A DNA stretch of 46,184 bases from the IMG/VR virus record IMGVR_UViG_3300044632_001495, positions 1-46,184 of that record; one strand, given 5' to 3'. The notes below the pieces were generated by a model that was not told the DNA's origin, did no database searches, and worked only from the letters and a program-made list of their open reading frames with translations. Below are positions 9,241-17,678 of this stretch, in pieces. Position 1 is the first letter of the stretch; every line of letters begins with the position of its first letter. Source of the DNA: a virus. The position numbers and the translations under genes were made by a program.

Positions 9241-10217
9241 AAAATTCCTGGGGTCAATATATTTGTTTTGTATTTGTCAATAATAGTATCAACAAGAATA
9301 TTTCCTGTTCCAGTAAATTTAGATGGATTATATTTTAGTTTGAATTGATCTGTTTCATACTCTAGAACGTATGACTTATAATGGTCTATTTTTCCGCAAG
9401 CAATGTCATCCATAAGCATTAGAGTTGCCTCACGTATGTCATTAGGGATTACTTTGTATCCTACTTCATATATAAAAATATAATCTTGTCCTTCTGGAAA
9501 AGCAACTGATTGATTTCTTGTGTTTATCCACATGTTGTCAAAATTTTCATATGGGGCATATGCATAAAAAGAATCTGATGCTCCCTCTCTGTAGTTTAAA
9601 GGTTTTCTTTCTGCACGATTAAAAGAATCTGTTGAGAATGCATCTGTTGGAACTTTAACTATTGCAGTTTTATCTTTTGTAACTATATAATTATATCCGT
9701 CAAGCGCTGGCTCATCTAAAGAAGAGTCAAAAACTAATTTACCATTTTCATAAGCCTGGTTAACCTTGTACAAAGAATCCCAAACTGGCATATAGTCTGT
9801 TCCCTGTCCAACTGTTTCAAATATTTTTTTCTCAAATGTAAATCTGCTTCCTACCACAGAGTCAATTATTGCTCGGGCAATTCTTTCATTATGGGTTGCA
9901 GATGCAATATCTGATGCAGTTGTTCCTAATGTTTTTGGATTTACGTACGGTCTAACTACTGTTAAAATATCTTCAACTACCAGATCTCCTGGCTCATCAT
10001 CAATGGAATCATAAATTGTTACGTTGTAGTCATTATCGTATTTTGTAAAATCTTCATCAAGCGTATATGTAATTTGAGAGTTTTCGTCTGACGTTACTGT
10101 ATTTGATCCAAATACGGTATCTTCTTCGTTTTCAATATAAAATAAGTAATCTGTGTCTGGTTCTGGTACATCGTACTTAATCTCAATTGGATATGGTGGG
10201 AGTCTAAGAATTATCAT
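9237..10217 (-). CDS. Probable head-tail connector (adaptor) protein
   Basis: A 326-aa protein. The C-terminal half looks like a helical gp6-type adaptor, with helices around D-x-REATLMLMDDIACGKIDHY. The N-terminal third (residues 1-90) is an acidic, Tyr/Asp/Thr-rich beta domain that could sit on the outside of the neck. No clear Shine-Dalgarno precedes it; translation probably couples to the gene before it, whose stop is 2 nt away. The connector role comes from position and the helical segment. Confidence 0.5.
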   Translation of the reverse strand: MIILRLPPYPIEIKYDVPEPDTDYLFYIENEEDTVFGSNTVTSDENSQITYTLDEDFTKYDNDYNVTIYDSIDDEPGDLVVEDILTVVRPYVNPKTLGTTASDIASATHNERIARAIIDSVVGSRFTFEKKIFETVGQGTDYMPVWDSLYKVNQAYENGKLVFDSSLDEPALDGYNYIVTKDKTAIVKVPTDAFSTDSFNRAERKPLNYREGASDSFYAYAPYENFDNMWINTRNQSVAFPEGQDYIFIYEVGYKVIPNDIREATLMLMDDIACGKIDHYKSYVLEYETDQFKLKYNPSKFTGTGNILVDTIIDKYKTNILTPGIL

Positions 10218-10219
10218 AA

Positions 10220-10564
10220 TTATTTACCGTAGTGTTTTGCTACCTCTTGAGGTGTCGCTATGCGAACCTTGCTGTGGGTAAGCCACTTTTCGGAAACCTC
10301 CTTGGTTACAATGTTATAGCCTTTTACGACTTCTCCAACACCATTCCAGAATATATTACGTTCTGAAAACAGTGCTACTTTATCTTCTACTGTCTTTTTT
10401 GCTTTTGGTTCGGCTACTGGTTCTTCTTCTTTTGGTGTCCAGCTAGCAATAACCTCAAGCATATTTAACTTTGTAGTTGCCCCAAATAAATCAATGTTGT
10501 TTTGTTTTGCATAAGACTTTATTTCCATAACAGTCTTCTTAGATAAATCTTGAATAATAGACAT
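10220..10564 (-). CDS. Small SAP-like head/connector protein
   Basis: A 114-aa protein. Residues 8-42 form two short helices around K-x-TV-x-EIKSYAKQNNIDL that resemble a SAP/HeH-like fold, followed by an acidic Lys/Glu linker and a compact C-terminal domain with NIFWNGVGEV. Such proteins are common between capsid and adaptor genes in actinophages; their role is unknown. AGGAGG precedes the start. Confidence 0.5.
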   Translation of the reverse strand: MSIIQDLSKKTVMEIKSYAKQNNIDLFGATTKLNMLEVIASWTPKEEEPVAEPKAKKTVEDKVALFSERNIFWNGVGEVVKGYNIVTKEVSEKWLTHSKVRIATPQEVAKHYGK

Positions 10565-10580
10565 TAATTCCTCCTAAGTT

Positions 10581-10589
10581 ATTATACCA
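10581..10589 (-). promoter_or_regulatory. Extended -10 with short leader
   Basis: TGGTATAAT on the minus strand; ATG 10564 follows after 16 nt that contain TTAGGAGG. Confidence 0.5.
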
Positions 10590-10592
10590 GAA

Positions 10593-10832
10593 TTAGCGTC
10601 GTCTTCCTCTGCCAAAATTATTTTGTGATGGTAAACGAATTCCGTGTGGTGCTCCAGATGGATTCACTGCGTTTGGTCCTGATGTATCACCCATGTTTGC
10701 TTCACCATTAGTTCCCATAATATTGGCTTGCAAACCATTTGTACCCATAACAATTACTCCTGGGTTTCCAAGAGTAACAATTGCACCTTCTGAAGCATGT
10801 GAGTGTCCTTGAGGTGTTCCTGGATATGACAT
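10593..10832 (-). CDS. Free-standing copy of the capsid N-terminal arm
   Basis: A 79-aa protein with AAGGAG before the start. Nearly all of it aligns with residues 9-70 of the major capsid protein: YPGT-x-QGH-x-H-x-x-EGA, a Gly/Asn-rich middle with GVIV, and VNP-x-G-x-P-x-GI-x-LP-x-Q. It then ends in a basic RGRRR tail instead of the HK97 fold. The gene lies directly downstream of the capsid gene behind two hairpins, so it may be made in a set ratio to capsid. Possible roles are decoration, assembly control or a delta-domain-like aid. The similarity is seen directly; function is unknown. Confidence 0.75.
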   Translation of the reverse strand: MSYPGTPQGHSHASEGAIVTLGNPGVIVMGTNGLQANIMGTNGEANMGDTSGPNAVNPSGAPHGIRLPSQNNFGRGRRR

Positions 10833-10856
10833 TTATTCTCCTTATAAATGACTGAA

Positions 10857-10880
10857 GGGGACAGATTTTACTCCGTCCCC
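10857..10880 (-). terminator. Hairpin between capsid and arm-copy genes
   Basis: GGGGAC/GTCCCC stem with a 12-nt loop and only a weak T tract on the minus strand. Probably a partial terminator or an mRNA stabiliser. Confidence 0.45.
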
Positions 10881-10886
10881 CAAGTC

Positions 10887-10901
10887 AATCGTTTTACGAT
10901 T
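10887..10901 (-). other. Small hairpin over the capsid stop codon
   Basis: AATCGT/ACGATT with a 3-nt loop, overlapping the last bases of the capsid gene. Confidence 0.4.
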
Positions 10902-12012
10902 ATGAGTTGTTTGCTGCTGTTGCGAATGCAACTGCGTCAAGCTCTTCCCACTGAAGACCAAAGCGGACGAATACTGTGTACTCAATTGTGTCCTTCTTTG
11001 GCTGGTAGAAACGGTTTACAGTGATATCACGCTGGAATCCCCATACACGGTTCTGAGGGAATGTAAGATCTACATAGCCTGCAGGGTAGTAAGGAACTTC
11101 CTGAACCTCAACACCGAGAACACGAGTTGTACGTGCTCCACCAAATGTCTGAGCTCCACCATCAAGGTATGCCTGACGGTTTTGTGGTGTACCTGCTGGT
11201 GTACCAGCAAATGCCTCTGCGATTGCATCAGCAAGTGTACCGTTGTTCTTGACAATACCCTGGAATGCATCTGTGCCAGCATAGAACTTAAGGTTGTTCT
11301 TGATTGCACGATACTTACGTGGCATTGCTAGGATAATATCCTGAAGAACTGGAGTTGTCCAGTTGTTGTCTGCTACAGTAACAAGTGACTCGTGTGAGTC
11401 TCCGCCCTGTACCTTTGAAACAAAGCCTTCCATAATGTTAAGGAATGCGTTGTTGCCAGCTCCTGTACCATTAATTGCAAGATCTTCAATGTCGTTTGCA
11501 AAAGCGCTTGTCATAAGACGAACTAGGTGATCTTCAAGAGCTCCACCTTCAATGTTGTCTTCAAGTGCTTCTGTTGATACTTCCCAGTCCAGACGAATCT
11601 TCTTAGTAGTCAATTCAACCTTTGAGAAAGTTGCGCCTGCATTTGTGAATGTAGGGTCTGCCTGTGCTGCTGCACGAATTACACGCTCACCAACGTTAAC
11701 CTTTTCAAGTTCCATTGTGTTAGCTCGCATAGTAACTCTACGTCCATCTTTAGCGAGAACTGTAGCATCCCACACATAATCAATGAAGCGACGAGCTTGT
11801 TCAGGCAATAGGATACCTCCAGGTGTACCAACTGGATTTACTCCGAGTTGTGCATCACCGTAGTTTGCACCATCTGTATTACCAAGAACACCTACACGGC
11901 CTCCTACGATAACACCTGCGTCTGCTGTAGAACCAGATGCTACTGCGCCCTCACCTGTATGAGTGTGGCCCTGAGCTGTACCTGGATAGTTTTTTACGAT
12001 ATCTTCTGACAT
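10900..12012 (-). CDS. Major capsid protein (HK97 fold)
   Basis: A 370-aa protein. ATG 12012 is chosen over the in-frame GTG at 12021 because GGAGG sits eight bases before it and abuts the GTG. Residues 9-70 form an unusual Gly/His arm (YPGT, GHTHTGEG). The HK97-type body follows: E-loop and P-domain region (RANTMELEKVNVGERV to about 160), A-domain, and a beta-rich end with V-x-RFGLQWEELDA. The protease-scaffold gene precedes it. The arm may be a processed delta-like region; no cleavage site can be named from sequence. Confidence 0.85.
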   Translation of the reverse strand: MSEDIVKNYPGTAQGHTHTGEGAVASGSTADAGVIVGGRVGVLGNTDGANYGDAQLGVNPVGTPGGILLPEQARRFIDYVWDATVLAKDGRRVTMRANTMELEKVNVGERVIRAAAQADPTFTNAGATFSKVELTTKKIRLDWEVSTEALEDNIEGGALEDHLVRLMTSAFANDIEDLAINGTGAGNNAFLNIMEGFVSKVQGGDSHESLVTVADNNWTTPVLQDIILAMPRKYRAIKNNLKFYAGTDAFQGIVKNNGTLADAIAEAFAGTPAGTPQNRQAYLDGGAQTFGGARTTRVLGVEVQEVPYYPAGYVDLTFPQNRVWGFQRDITVNRFYQPKKDTIEYTVFVRFGLQWEELDAVAFATAANNS

Positions 12013-12039
12013 ATTGTTCACCTCCTAGTGATTTTTATG

Positions 12040-12588
12040 TTAGTTGTATAGGTCGGAGAATTTGAGGAAACGTCCGCCCCATAGGGATTTTTGAATTGGA
12101 GTTTCGTCCAACTCCTGCACGATCTCGCCTAGATCGCCAGACTTGCGGAAAGCGGTGTCCTTTTCTACGGAATCAACTCTCTTTCCAATTTCATTAAAAG
12201 TACCCTTGATCTGATTTACATCAGTTGTTGTGGCATCAAGAGACTTCTTTAGGTTTGCAACTTCATCACCAAGTGACTTAATTGTTGCTGTTAGATCGCC
12301 AAAGGCATTAGTAACAGATTCCTTGATGTCTGCAATTGCATTTGCAATTACCTCATCAGCCTTTGCAGCATCTTCTGCTGCTGGTGCTTCAGGAGTCTGA
12401 ATTGCATCTTCTGTTGAAGATGTAGCACTATCTTCTGAATCAGACTTTTCAATTGCTTCTGGAGTTGCTTCTGCAACTACTTCAGCCTTTTCTGTTTCTT
12501 CTGTTGGTTGTGCCTCTGGAGTGACCTCTACTGATACTGCTTCTGCTTCTGCAACTGGTGCATCTACTGTCGTTGTATCTTCTGACAT
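12040..12588 (-). CDS. Nested scaffold protein (internal in-frame start)
   Basis: Within the protease gene an in-frame ATG at 12588 is preceded at 7 nt by AAAGGAGGT, close to the best possible ribosome site, encoded by the codons for T-K-E-V. It would make a 182-aa product without the protease domain: an acidic Ala/Glu/Pro/Thr segment followed by a coiled coil. This is the classic protease/scaffold arrangement of lambda C/Nu3. The ribosome site and frame are seen; production of the short protein is inferred. Confidence 0.75.
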   Translation of the reverse strand: MSEDTTTVDAPVAEAEAVSVEVTPEAQPTEETEKAEVVAEATPEAIEKSDSEDSATSSTEDAIQTPEAPAAEDAAKADEVIANAIADIKESVTNAFGDLTATIKSLGDEVANLKKSLDATTTDVNQIKGTFNEIGKRVDSVEKDTAFRKSGDLGEIVQELDETPIQKSLWGGRFLKFSDLYN

Positions 12589-13347
12589 AGGGTTTACCTC
12601 CTTTGTAATCTTAATTGTACTAATGCCTTTAGCACTATCAACTAAGAACTTTATCATGTTTGCTTTATCTGAGTCATTTTTTTCTACGAAACCAATGTTC
12701 TTCATTTCATTACCACTTGTTGGGCTAATGTATGTTTCTTCATCAGAGGTTAGAACAATTCCTGATTCTTCATCGTAGAATACATTTTCTACAACTACAT
12801 CTGCAAGGTCACCCTTGATTGTATCTACTCCGTCAACTTTTTCAACTGACATAATGCTTGCGAACTGATTTGCTGGGGAATCTACAAGACTCAACTCAAC
12901 AAGATCATAGTCCTTAATAATTCTGATTGACTTATCTAGTTCTTCGTTATATGCATCATCCCACTTGTTCATTTTACCGCCGATAGAAAAACCAGTGTAT
13001 GTTCCATCAAGAACTTTCTCCCATGCATCTGCTGCACCCTTGGAGATATATGTAGATACATAAATACCTTTGTAAAACTTCTTTGATTCTGGATCAAAAT
13101 ACTTTTCTTCTTTAAATGAAATCATCTTACCTACTGCTGATGGCTGATGCATTTCTCTGATGTTACCACGGAACTTTGCAAAAGCACTTAGAGATGCTTC
13201 TGTGGTTACAATGTCATACTGCTTATCAACGTTGTCCAATGATGCAAAGCCAGAGACGATTCTCTTCTCAATGTCTACTTTGCCAAAGGGCATTGATAAG
13301 CGAACATTGTCGCCGTCAGTGGTCCAAAAAGCCTTATTTATGTTCAT
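12040..13347 (-). CDS. Prohead protease-scaffold fusion
   Basis: A 435-aa protein. Residues 1-170 resemble the XkdF/S78-type capsid maturation serine protease: catalytic His in REMHQPS (H67), the GFSIGG serine (S121) and the ELSLVDSPAN block near 151-160. An acidic Glu/Ala/Thr linker (254-330) and a long C-terminal coiled coil (about 330-400) form the scaffold. ATG 13347 is preferred over 13359, because the latter lies inside the -10 element TATAATG. The scaffold is also encoded separately from an internal start. The protease cleaves scaffold and probably capsid during head maturation. Confidence 0.8.
   Translation of the reverse strand: MNINKAFWTTDGDNVRLSMPFGKVDIEKRIVSGFASLDNVDKQYDIVTTEASLSAFAKFRGNIREMHQPSAVGKMISFKEEKYFDPESKKFYKGIYVSTYISKGAADAWEKVLDGTYTGFSIGGKMNKWDDAYNEELDKSIRIIKDYDLVELSLVDSPANQFASIMSVEKVDGVDTIKGDLADVVVENVFYDEESGIVLTSDEETYISPTSGNEMKNIGFVEKNDSDKANMIKFLVDSAKGISTIKITKEVNPMSEDTTTVDAPVAEAEAVSVEVTPEAQPTEETEKAEVVAEATPEAIEKSDSEDSATSSTEDAIQTPEAPAAEDAAKADEVIANAIADIKESVTNAFGDLTATIKSLGDEVANLKKSLDATTTDVNQIKGTFNEIGKRVDSVEKDTAFRKSGDLGEIVQELDETPIQKSLWGGRFLKFSDLYN
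12596..12604 (-). promoter_or_regulatory. Strong internal ribosome binding site
   Basis: AAAGGAGGT inside the protease gene, placed to start the nested scaffold at 12588. Confidence 0.8.
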
Positions 13348-13357
13348 ATCGTATTCC

Positions 13358-13366
13358 ATTATACCA
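13358..13366 (-). promoter_or_regulatory. Extended -10 before protease gene
   Basis: TGGTATAAT; ATG 13347 follows after 10 nt with no Shine-Dalgarno. Confidence 0.5.
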
Positions 13367-13388
13367 AACTTTTATGTAGATTTCTCAA

Positions 13389-15023
13389 TTATTGAGACGC
13401 TCTACCTTCACCCTTCGGATTACGTCCAGATACCGTTGCAGATCCATCAGATTGATTATTTGTTCGCTCTGAATCTCTTGAACGATTTCCATTTGCCCTT
13501 GAATCTGCAGCTTGTCTTGGGCTTAACTCAAGTGGTTCATCGCCGTGTTCTGCTTGAGGCAAATCAAGAATTTCACGTGCTTCGTTAGGAAGCATAATCT
13601 GATTTTTAACATAACGCTCAAGAATCTGTGACTGTGCAATTTCGTCTGTGAGAGTAAGTTCATTAAACTTAAACTGCAAAATGTCTGTTCTTTCCTTGAT
13701 AATCTTGCTGATTATTTTCTCAAGATGCTGTTGTTCTGGGCGAGAAACTTGCTCTTTGAATGTACGGTCCTGTGCCAAGGCTGCTGCAATCGCTCCAGAA
13801 TCTGAACCGCCTAGCTTAGATATTGGAACCTGATGAGCAATAAGAATATCATCACGGTTTTGCTTTCGGTACTCTTTAAATGAACCATCTTGAATACCGT
13901 TTTCAATAGGCTTCATCTCAAACTCAACCTTAGACTGATCACTGTCACCAGGAAGTGGGATATAAAGAGTTCTATGTGACTGAGACTTTAGTCCTGTCTG
14001 CAAGAATCTAAACATCTTATCTTCAGCATCTGCTGATAGCTTTGCACCCTTTAGAGTGATTACATATCTTGGTACCGCTTTGTTTTCAAAATAATCAATG
14101 TTGTATTGTGAAGCTAGCTGATCACCAATAAGAGATGGAAGCGCTGCAATAATATCTGGAACACCATAGTAGGTGTTTAGTGGTGAATAATCTTTGAAGT
14201 GAATAATTTCATTTGGACGATTGTCTGCTGTTAGTGGGTTTTTGTTTGTGGCACCAAAGTTACGGAAGTAAACAACCTTTGGCCCAATGATTTGAACATA
14301 GCCATCACGGATACGACGAACTCGCATTGTTGTTGATGGGATGTGTCCGATGTATCCAATATCACCACTTACGGTTCTACCAACTTCTAGGTATCCATTT
14401 CCAGTTGCTTGAAGGTCTGTATAAATCTTTTCCATTGTTCGTGTAAAACTATCATCATCATTTAGTGATTCAAGCCAGTCACGAAGTTCTAGCTTAGCTC
14501 TTTCAATTCTCTTACGTGCACGATCTGTTGCACCTCTGTCTGCATTATTTTCAAGACTCATCATTGTGCGGTCTGTTACATCAAAACGGTAGCCAAGACC
14601 AACAACATTTTCTACTTTTGCATCAATAGCAGCATGATTAGCAAAAGATGTGTCATAAAAGTTAGCCAACTCATATAAGTTATATGGTGGTGTGATTACA
14701 TCAAAAAGACCATAACCATTTCGGTAAACTAGTCCAGGATTAATTGCCTTAGAACCAGAATCTTTTAATCCCTTTGGATCTGCATTTGCTGAATCAAGAT
14801 AAGGAGTACTAAGAAGATCAATGTTTGAATTAGTAGCAAGGTAACCTTCTTGTGTCATTGCTTTATTTACTTGTCTAGTAATACGACGTTTGGTATTTTC
14901 TTCAAGTCCCGCTAAAGTTTTTAGTTCATCCCAGGTTTTATTAAATGGGTCACTATTTTTAAATTGGCTTTCTGGTTTTTCTGTTGTGCCAAGTCTGGCC
15001 TCTAGGTAATCGCTATTACTCAT
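13389..15023 (-). CDS. Portal protein
   Basis: A 544-aa portal, the dodecameric ring for DNA entry and exit. Typical portal features are V-x-P-x-x-MRV, the N-EIIHFKDYSP-x-N-x-YYGVPD-I motif near residues 270-290 and the SRPEQQHLEKII helix near 430, which mark the PBSX/SPP1-like family. The C-terminal 50 residues are Ser/Arg/Asn-rich and disordered. The start is ATG 15023 inside the stop region of the upstream gene (GATGAGTAA), so translation is coupled; a TTG one codon earlier is less likely. Confidence 0.9.
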   Translation of the reverse strand: MSNSDYLEARLGTTEKPESQFKNSDPFNKTWDELKTLAGLEENTKRRITRQVNKAMTQEGYLATNSNIDLLSTPYLDSANADPKGLKDSGSKAINPGLVYRNGYGLFDVITPPYNLYELANFYDTSFANHAAIDAKVENVVGLGYRFDVTDRTMMSLENNADRGATDRARKRIERAKLELRDWLESLNDDDSFTRTMEKIYTDLQATGNGYLEVGRTVSGDIGYIGHIPSTTMRVRRIRDGYVQIIGPKVVYFRNFGATNKNPLTADNRPNEIIHFKDYSPLNTYYGVPDIIAALPSLIGDQLASQYNIDYFENKAVPRYVITLKGAKLSADAEDKMFRFLQTGLKSQSHRTLYIPLPGDSDQSKVEFEMKPIENGIQDGSFKEYRKQNRDDILIAHQVPISKLGGSDSGAIAAALAQDRTFKEQVSRPEQQHLEKIISKIIKERTDILQFKFNELTLTDEIAQSQILERYVKNQIMLPNEAREILDLPQAEHGDEPLELSPRQAADSRANGNRSRDSERTNNQSDGSATVSGRNPKGEGRASQ

Positions 15024-15411
15024 CAAAGGCTGCCTTTCCTGCTTTATTCAAAGTCTGCTGTGCAGCATGCCATGCACCAAGATCGTTCATAGACGGAATT
15101 AATCCAGACTTCATACGATCCATTTGCTCTGAATGCTCTTCTTCTGAAATGCGAGTAAGGCCAGGAACAAATACTGCTTCCCCGTCACCTTCATCACCAT
15201 AATGTTTTGCTGCTGCTTTTAGTTCCGCTATCTTTGTCAAGTCATTACGCATTGACTCAATATTGAGAACATTGCCTTCTCCGTCAGTAAACCATTTTCC
15301 AGTTGATTTCTTATATACGTATAGACCCCAGTTATATTTCTTTTCTATAACTTGTCTACGTACATTTTTGACAATTGGTTCGCCAGTTTCAGGGTTGATT
15401 AAAGAATCCAT
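15016..15411 (-). CDS. Conserved protein upstream of portal, unknown function
   Basis: A 131-aa protein, not recognised as an enzyme. It has an N-terminal KKYNWGLYVYKK-x-TGKW beta region, a helix with an ELKAAAKHYGDEGDGEAVFVPG stretch, and an amphipathic C-terminus ending in AGKAAFDE. It overlaps the portal gene and has an extended -10 (TGGTATACT) 7 nt before ATG 15411; an ATG two codons earlier almost touches the -10. Position suggests a head or packaging accessory. It is not a terminase: no Walker motif. Confidence 0.6.
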   Translation of the reverse strand: MDSLINPETGEPIVKNVRRQVIEKKYNWGLYVYKKSTGKWFTDGEGNVLNIESMRNDLTKIAELKAAAKHYGDEGDGEAVFVPGLTRISEEEHSEQMDRMKSGLIPSMNDLGAWHAAQQTLNKAGKAAFDE

Positions 15412-15418
15412 AACCATC

Positions 15419-15427
15419 AGTATACCA
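15419..15427 (-). promoter_or_regulatory. Extended -10 opening the head gene block
   Basis: TGGTATACT, 7 nt before ATG 15411; leaderless-type start for the portal operon. Confidence 0.55.
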
Positions 15428-15463
15428 TATTCCCACTAGATAAGTATTTAAAGAACCACTATT

Positions 15464-17497
15464 TTAATAGAACTTGATCTCACATGCGTCTGTTGAACAA
15501 TAACTCTCTCCAGCTGCTTCAAGATTTTCTACACCATCATAAATGGCAGACCAGTCAATCTTGCCAATCTTGCCTACGTATGAGTTGTATTCTTCTCGTG
15601 TGATTTCTGAGTATGGCTGCTGAGGATAAACCTTGTCTCCCATTGGTAGGAAGGATACTGCCTTTAATTGTCCCTCGTACATATTTAGAGCGGGAGCAAT
15701 AAACTTCTTCTCAGTCTCTTTATCAAATGAAAGTGTCACAGAAACACCATTATCTGACCAATACTTCTGAGCAGTTGCTGCTAAACCAATCTTTTCAAAT
15801 AAGCTTACCTCCTTCTCAGAACGCTTATGTCCTGATGCTACTGGGAAATATACTACTTGTGTATTTGCTGATACCAAATCATCTTCAATTTTATATCCCG
15901 CTGCTCTAAACAAGTGAACCATAGGATCTGTATTTCCAAATCTAATAGCACGAAGATAGAACTCTCCACCAGGTCCCCAGTGAACTCCAGGTGTTGCACC
16001 AGAAAGAAGTGAAACTGATCCTGAAGGCTTAACAGTTGTTACACGAACCGATTCACGAACACATAGCCACTCAGAATATGAATGATCATATTTACGAATT
16101 GTGCTGTACCCTTCGTCCATCCACTCACGAATAATGGGAAGACCATGCTGATCAGCAAATGCAGCAATACCTGTAAGGGATGTACCAATACGACGATTAC
16201 GTTGCATAATACCGTTTGTCTGTTGCCAATGTGTTGGCATAAGTGTTACAGTCTTTCCATAAAGATAAGCAAACTTCAACGTCTTGAGGAAGTCCTCCTT
16301 GGATTCGTGACGGTTAAGGTGCACTTCTACAAGCGTACATAATTCGTAACTTTCCAATGGCTGCTCCGCACAAGGGTTAAAGCCCATAATTCGAGCATCT
16401 TTATAATCAGGTGCATCTGCAAGACGACCATAATTTCGAGCAACATCAAGCCAGATAAAACCTGGTTCTCCGTTGTCTGCAATTAAATCTACATAGTCTT
16501 CATATTTAGTTCCAACCTCAGCAGCTATTGAATTATTACTCATCCATGCCCAACCTGGTTTTGATGGATCATATGAATTTCTTTCGGGAAATACTTCTGG
16601 ATTCTTAAGATTAATAAAACCATCATCTTCTGGAACTCCAAGTGCAAGGGTAGCAGAACGACGAACATTTCCTGAAACTACGCATGTGCCAATAAGATTT
16701 ACCATATCAACAATTGCACGACTATCTAGCTGCTCTCCCGCTCTAGAACCGATTACTTTTTTAATGCGTGTATGAAGATCAATAAGTGGTGCTGGACCGC
16801 TTGCTACCCCTCCAAAGCCCTTGATAGGTGCTCCTAGGGGACGGATAAGATCATAGTCAAACTCTTGGATTGATTGGTTTTGGCGAAGAAATGAGTTAAT
16901 AAGTAATCTAACAGATTCTACCCAACCTTCACGGGTATCTGGAATTTCATAAATAGATACTGGCTCTGTAGGTGCATAAATAGACATTTGTTTGTCTTGT
17001 CCAAGAGTGTCAAATCCTACACCAATACCTAACATTAATGCATCCATTACCCAAGCAAATAGGGCTCCTGGATCATTACGATCAATATCACGAGTAGAAA
17101 CCATTGCACAATTTTGAAGGGATGCAGAGTTACGCTTCTCCATAGTCATAGGAGTTCCAAATGCCCATAGGCCTCTTCCTGGTGGTGTCCACTTTAGCTC
17201 AAACATTCTTTGGAATGCTTCTTGAGCTGACTTCTGAGCCTTGTTATCATTCCAGGGTAGACGGTTATCTTTAGCGTGATTCTTTTGAACTGAGTACATA
17301 CCCTCAATTACACGACGGCATACCTCATGCCAGCGTTCCTTTGTTCCGTCTTCTTTTACACGAGAATAAGTGCGAATAAACGTAATCTCTCCCAGTGAGT
17401 TAGAGCCTGCATCTGAGAATCCAAATGGTGCTGGGATAGTAGAGTACTTATTTACAAAGTCCTCTGATAGACGGAATGAGAATACGCTTTCTGACAT
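15464..17497 (-). CDS. nrdJ: Class II (adenosylcobalamin) ribonucleoside-triphosphate reductase
   Basis: A 677-aa monomeric RNR that makes deoxynucleotides from NTPs using adenosylcobalamin. Diagnostic residues: C130 (LQNCAMV) and C387 (ELCTLVE), the redox pair; the radical cysteine C376 in F-NPCAEQP with E378; and the C-terminal relay pair C667/C672 in CSTDAC near the end. TTVKPSGSVSLLSGATPGVHWGPGGEFYLR-type sequence near 490-520 is the phosphate-binding region typical of RTPR. Length matches the monomeric Lactobacillus-type enzyme, not dimeric NrdJ. It needs B12 from the host. Its leader has GAAAGG and a small hairpin. Confidence 0.95.
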   Translation of the reverse strand: MSESVFSFRLSEDFVNKYSTIPAPFGFSDAGSNSLGEITFIRTYSRVKEDGTKERWHEVCRRVIEGMYSVQKNHAKDNRLPWNDNKAQKSAQEAFQRMFELKWTPPGRGLWAFGTPMTMEKRNSASLQNCAMVSTRDIDRNDPGALFAWVMDALMLGIGVGFDTLGQDKQMSIYAPTEPVSIYEIPDTREGWVESVRLLINSFLRQNQSIQEFDYDLIRPLGAPIKGFGGVASGPAPLIDLHTRIKKVIGSRAGEQLDSRAIVDMVNLIGTCVVSGNVRRSATLALGVPEDDGFINLKNPEVFPERNSYDPSKPGWAWMSNNSIAAEVGTKYEDYVDLIADNGEPGFIWLDVARNYGRLADAPDYKDARIMGFNPCAEQPLESYELCTLVEVHLNRHESKEDFLKTLKFAYLYGKTVTLMPTHWQQTNGIMQRNRRIGTSLTGIAAFADQHGLPIIREWMDEGYSTIRKYDHSYSEWLCVRESVRVTTVKPSGSVSLLSGATPGVHWGPGGEFYLRAIRFGNTDPMVHLFRAAGYKIEDDLVSANTQVVYFPVASGHKRSEKEVSLFEKIGLAATAQKYWSDNGVSVTLSFDKETEKKFIAPALNMYEGQLKAVSFLPMGDKVYPQQPYSEITREEYNSYVGKIGKIDWSAIYDGVENLEAAGESYCSTDACEIKFY

Positions 17498-17529
17498 TTA
17501 TATACCTTTCAAAGTAAAATTAAGTGAGT

Positions 17530-17548
17530 ACTTCATGTTTTCTGAAGT
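17530..17548 (-). other. Leader hairpin of nrdJ
   Basis: ACTTCA/TGAAGT with a 7-nt loop, between the -10 and the ribosome site. The leader (about 55 nt) is far too short for a cobalamin riboswitch. Confidence 0.4.
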
Positions 17549-17555
17549 AGTGTTA

Positions 17556-17564
17556 AGTATATCA
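17556..17564 (-). promoter_or_regulatory. Promoter of nrdJ (extended -10)
   Basis: TGATATACT on the minus strand, about 58 nt before ATG 17497. The rest of 17565-17678 holds an ACACG/CGTGT repeat (about 17580-17602) and no gene. Confidence 0.5.
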
Positions 17565-17678
17565 TAGATTTAAAAACAAAAACACGCTCAAAATAAACGT
17601 GTGAATGTGTAGTTTAGGGTTAGTGCTTTTTATAACTTAGTCTACTGTGCTAAATCAAGTTGTAAAAATTATTTTAAA

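Noticed and set aside
17498-17564. Cobalamin riboswitch upstream of the B12-dependent RNR
   Set aside because: The leader is only about 55 nt with one small hairpin; such riboswitches need roughly 200 nt.
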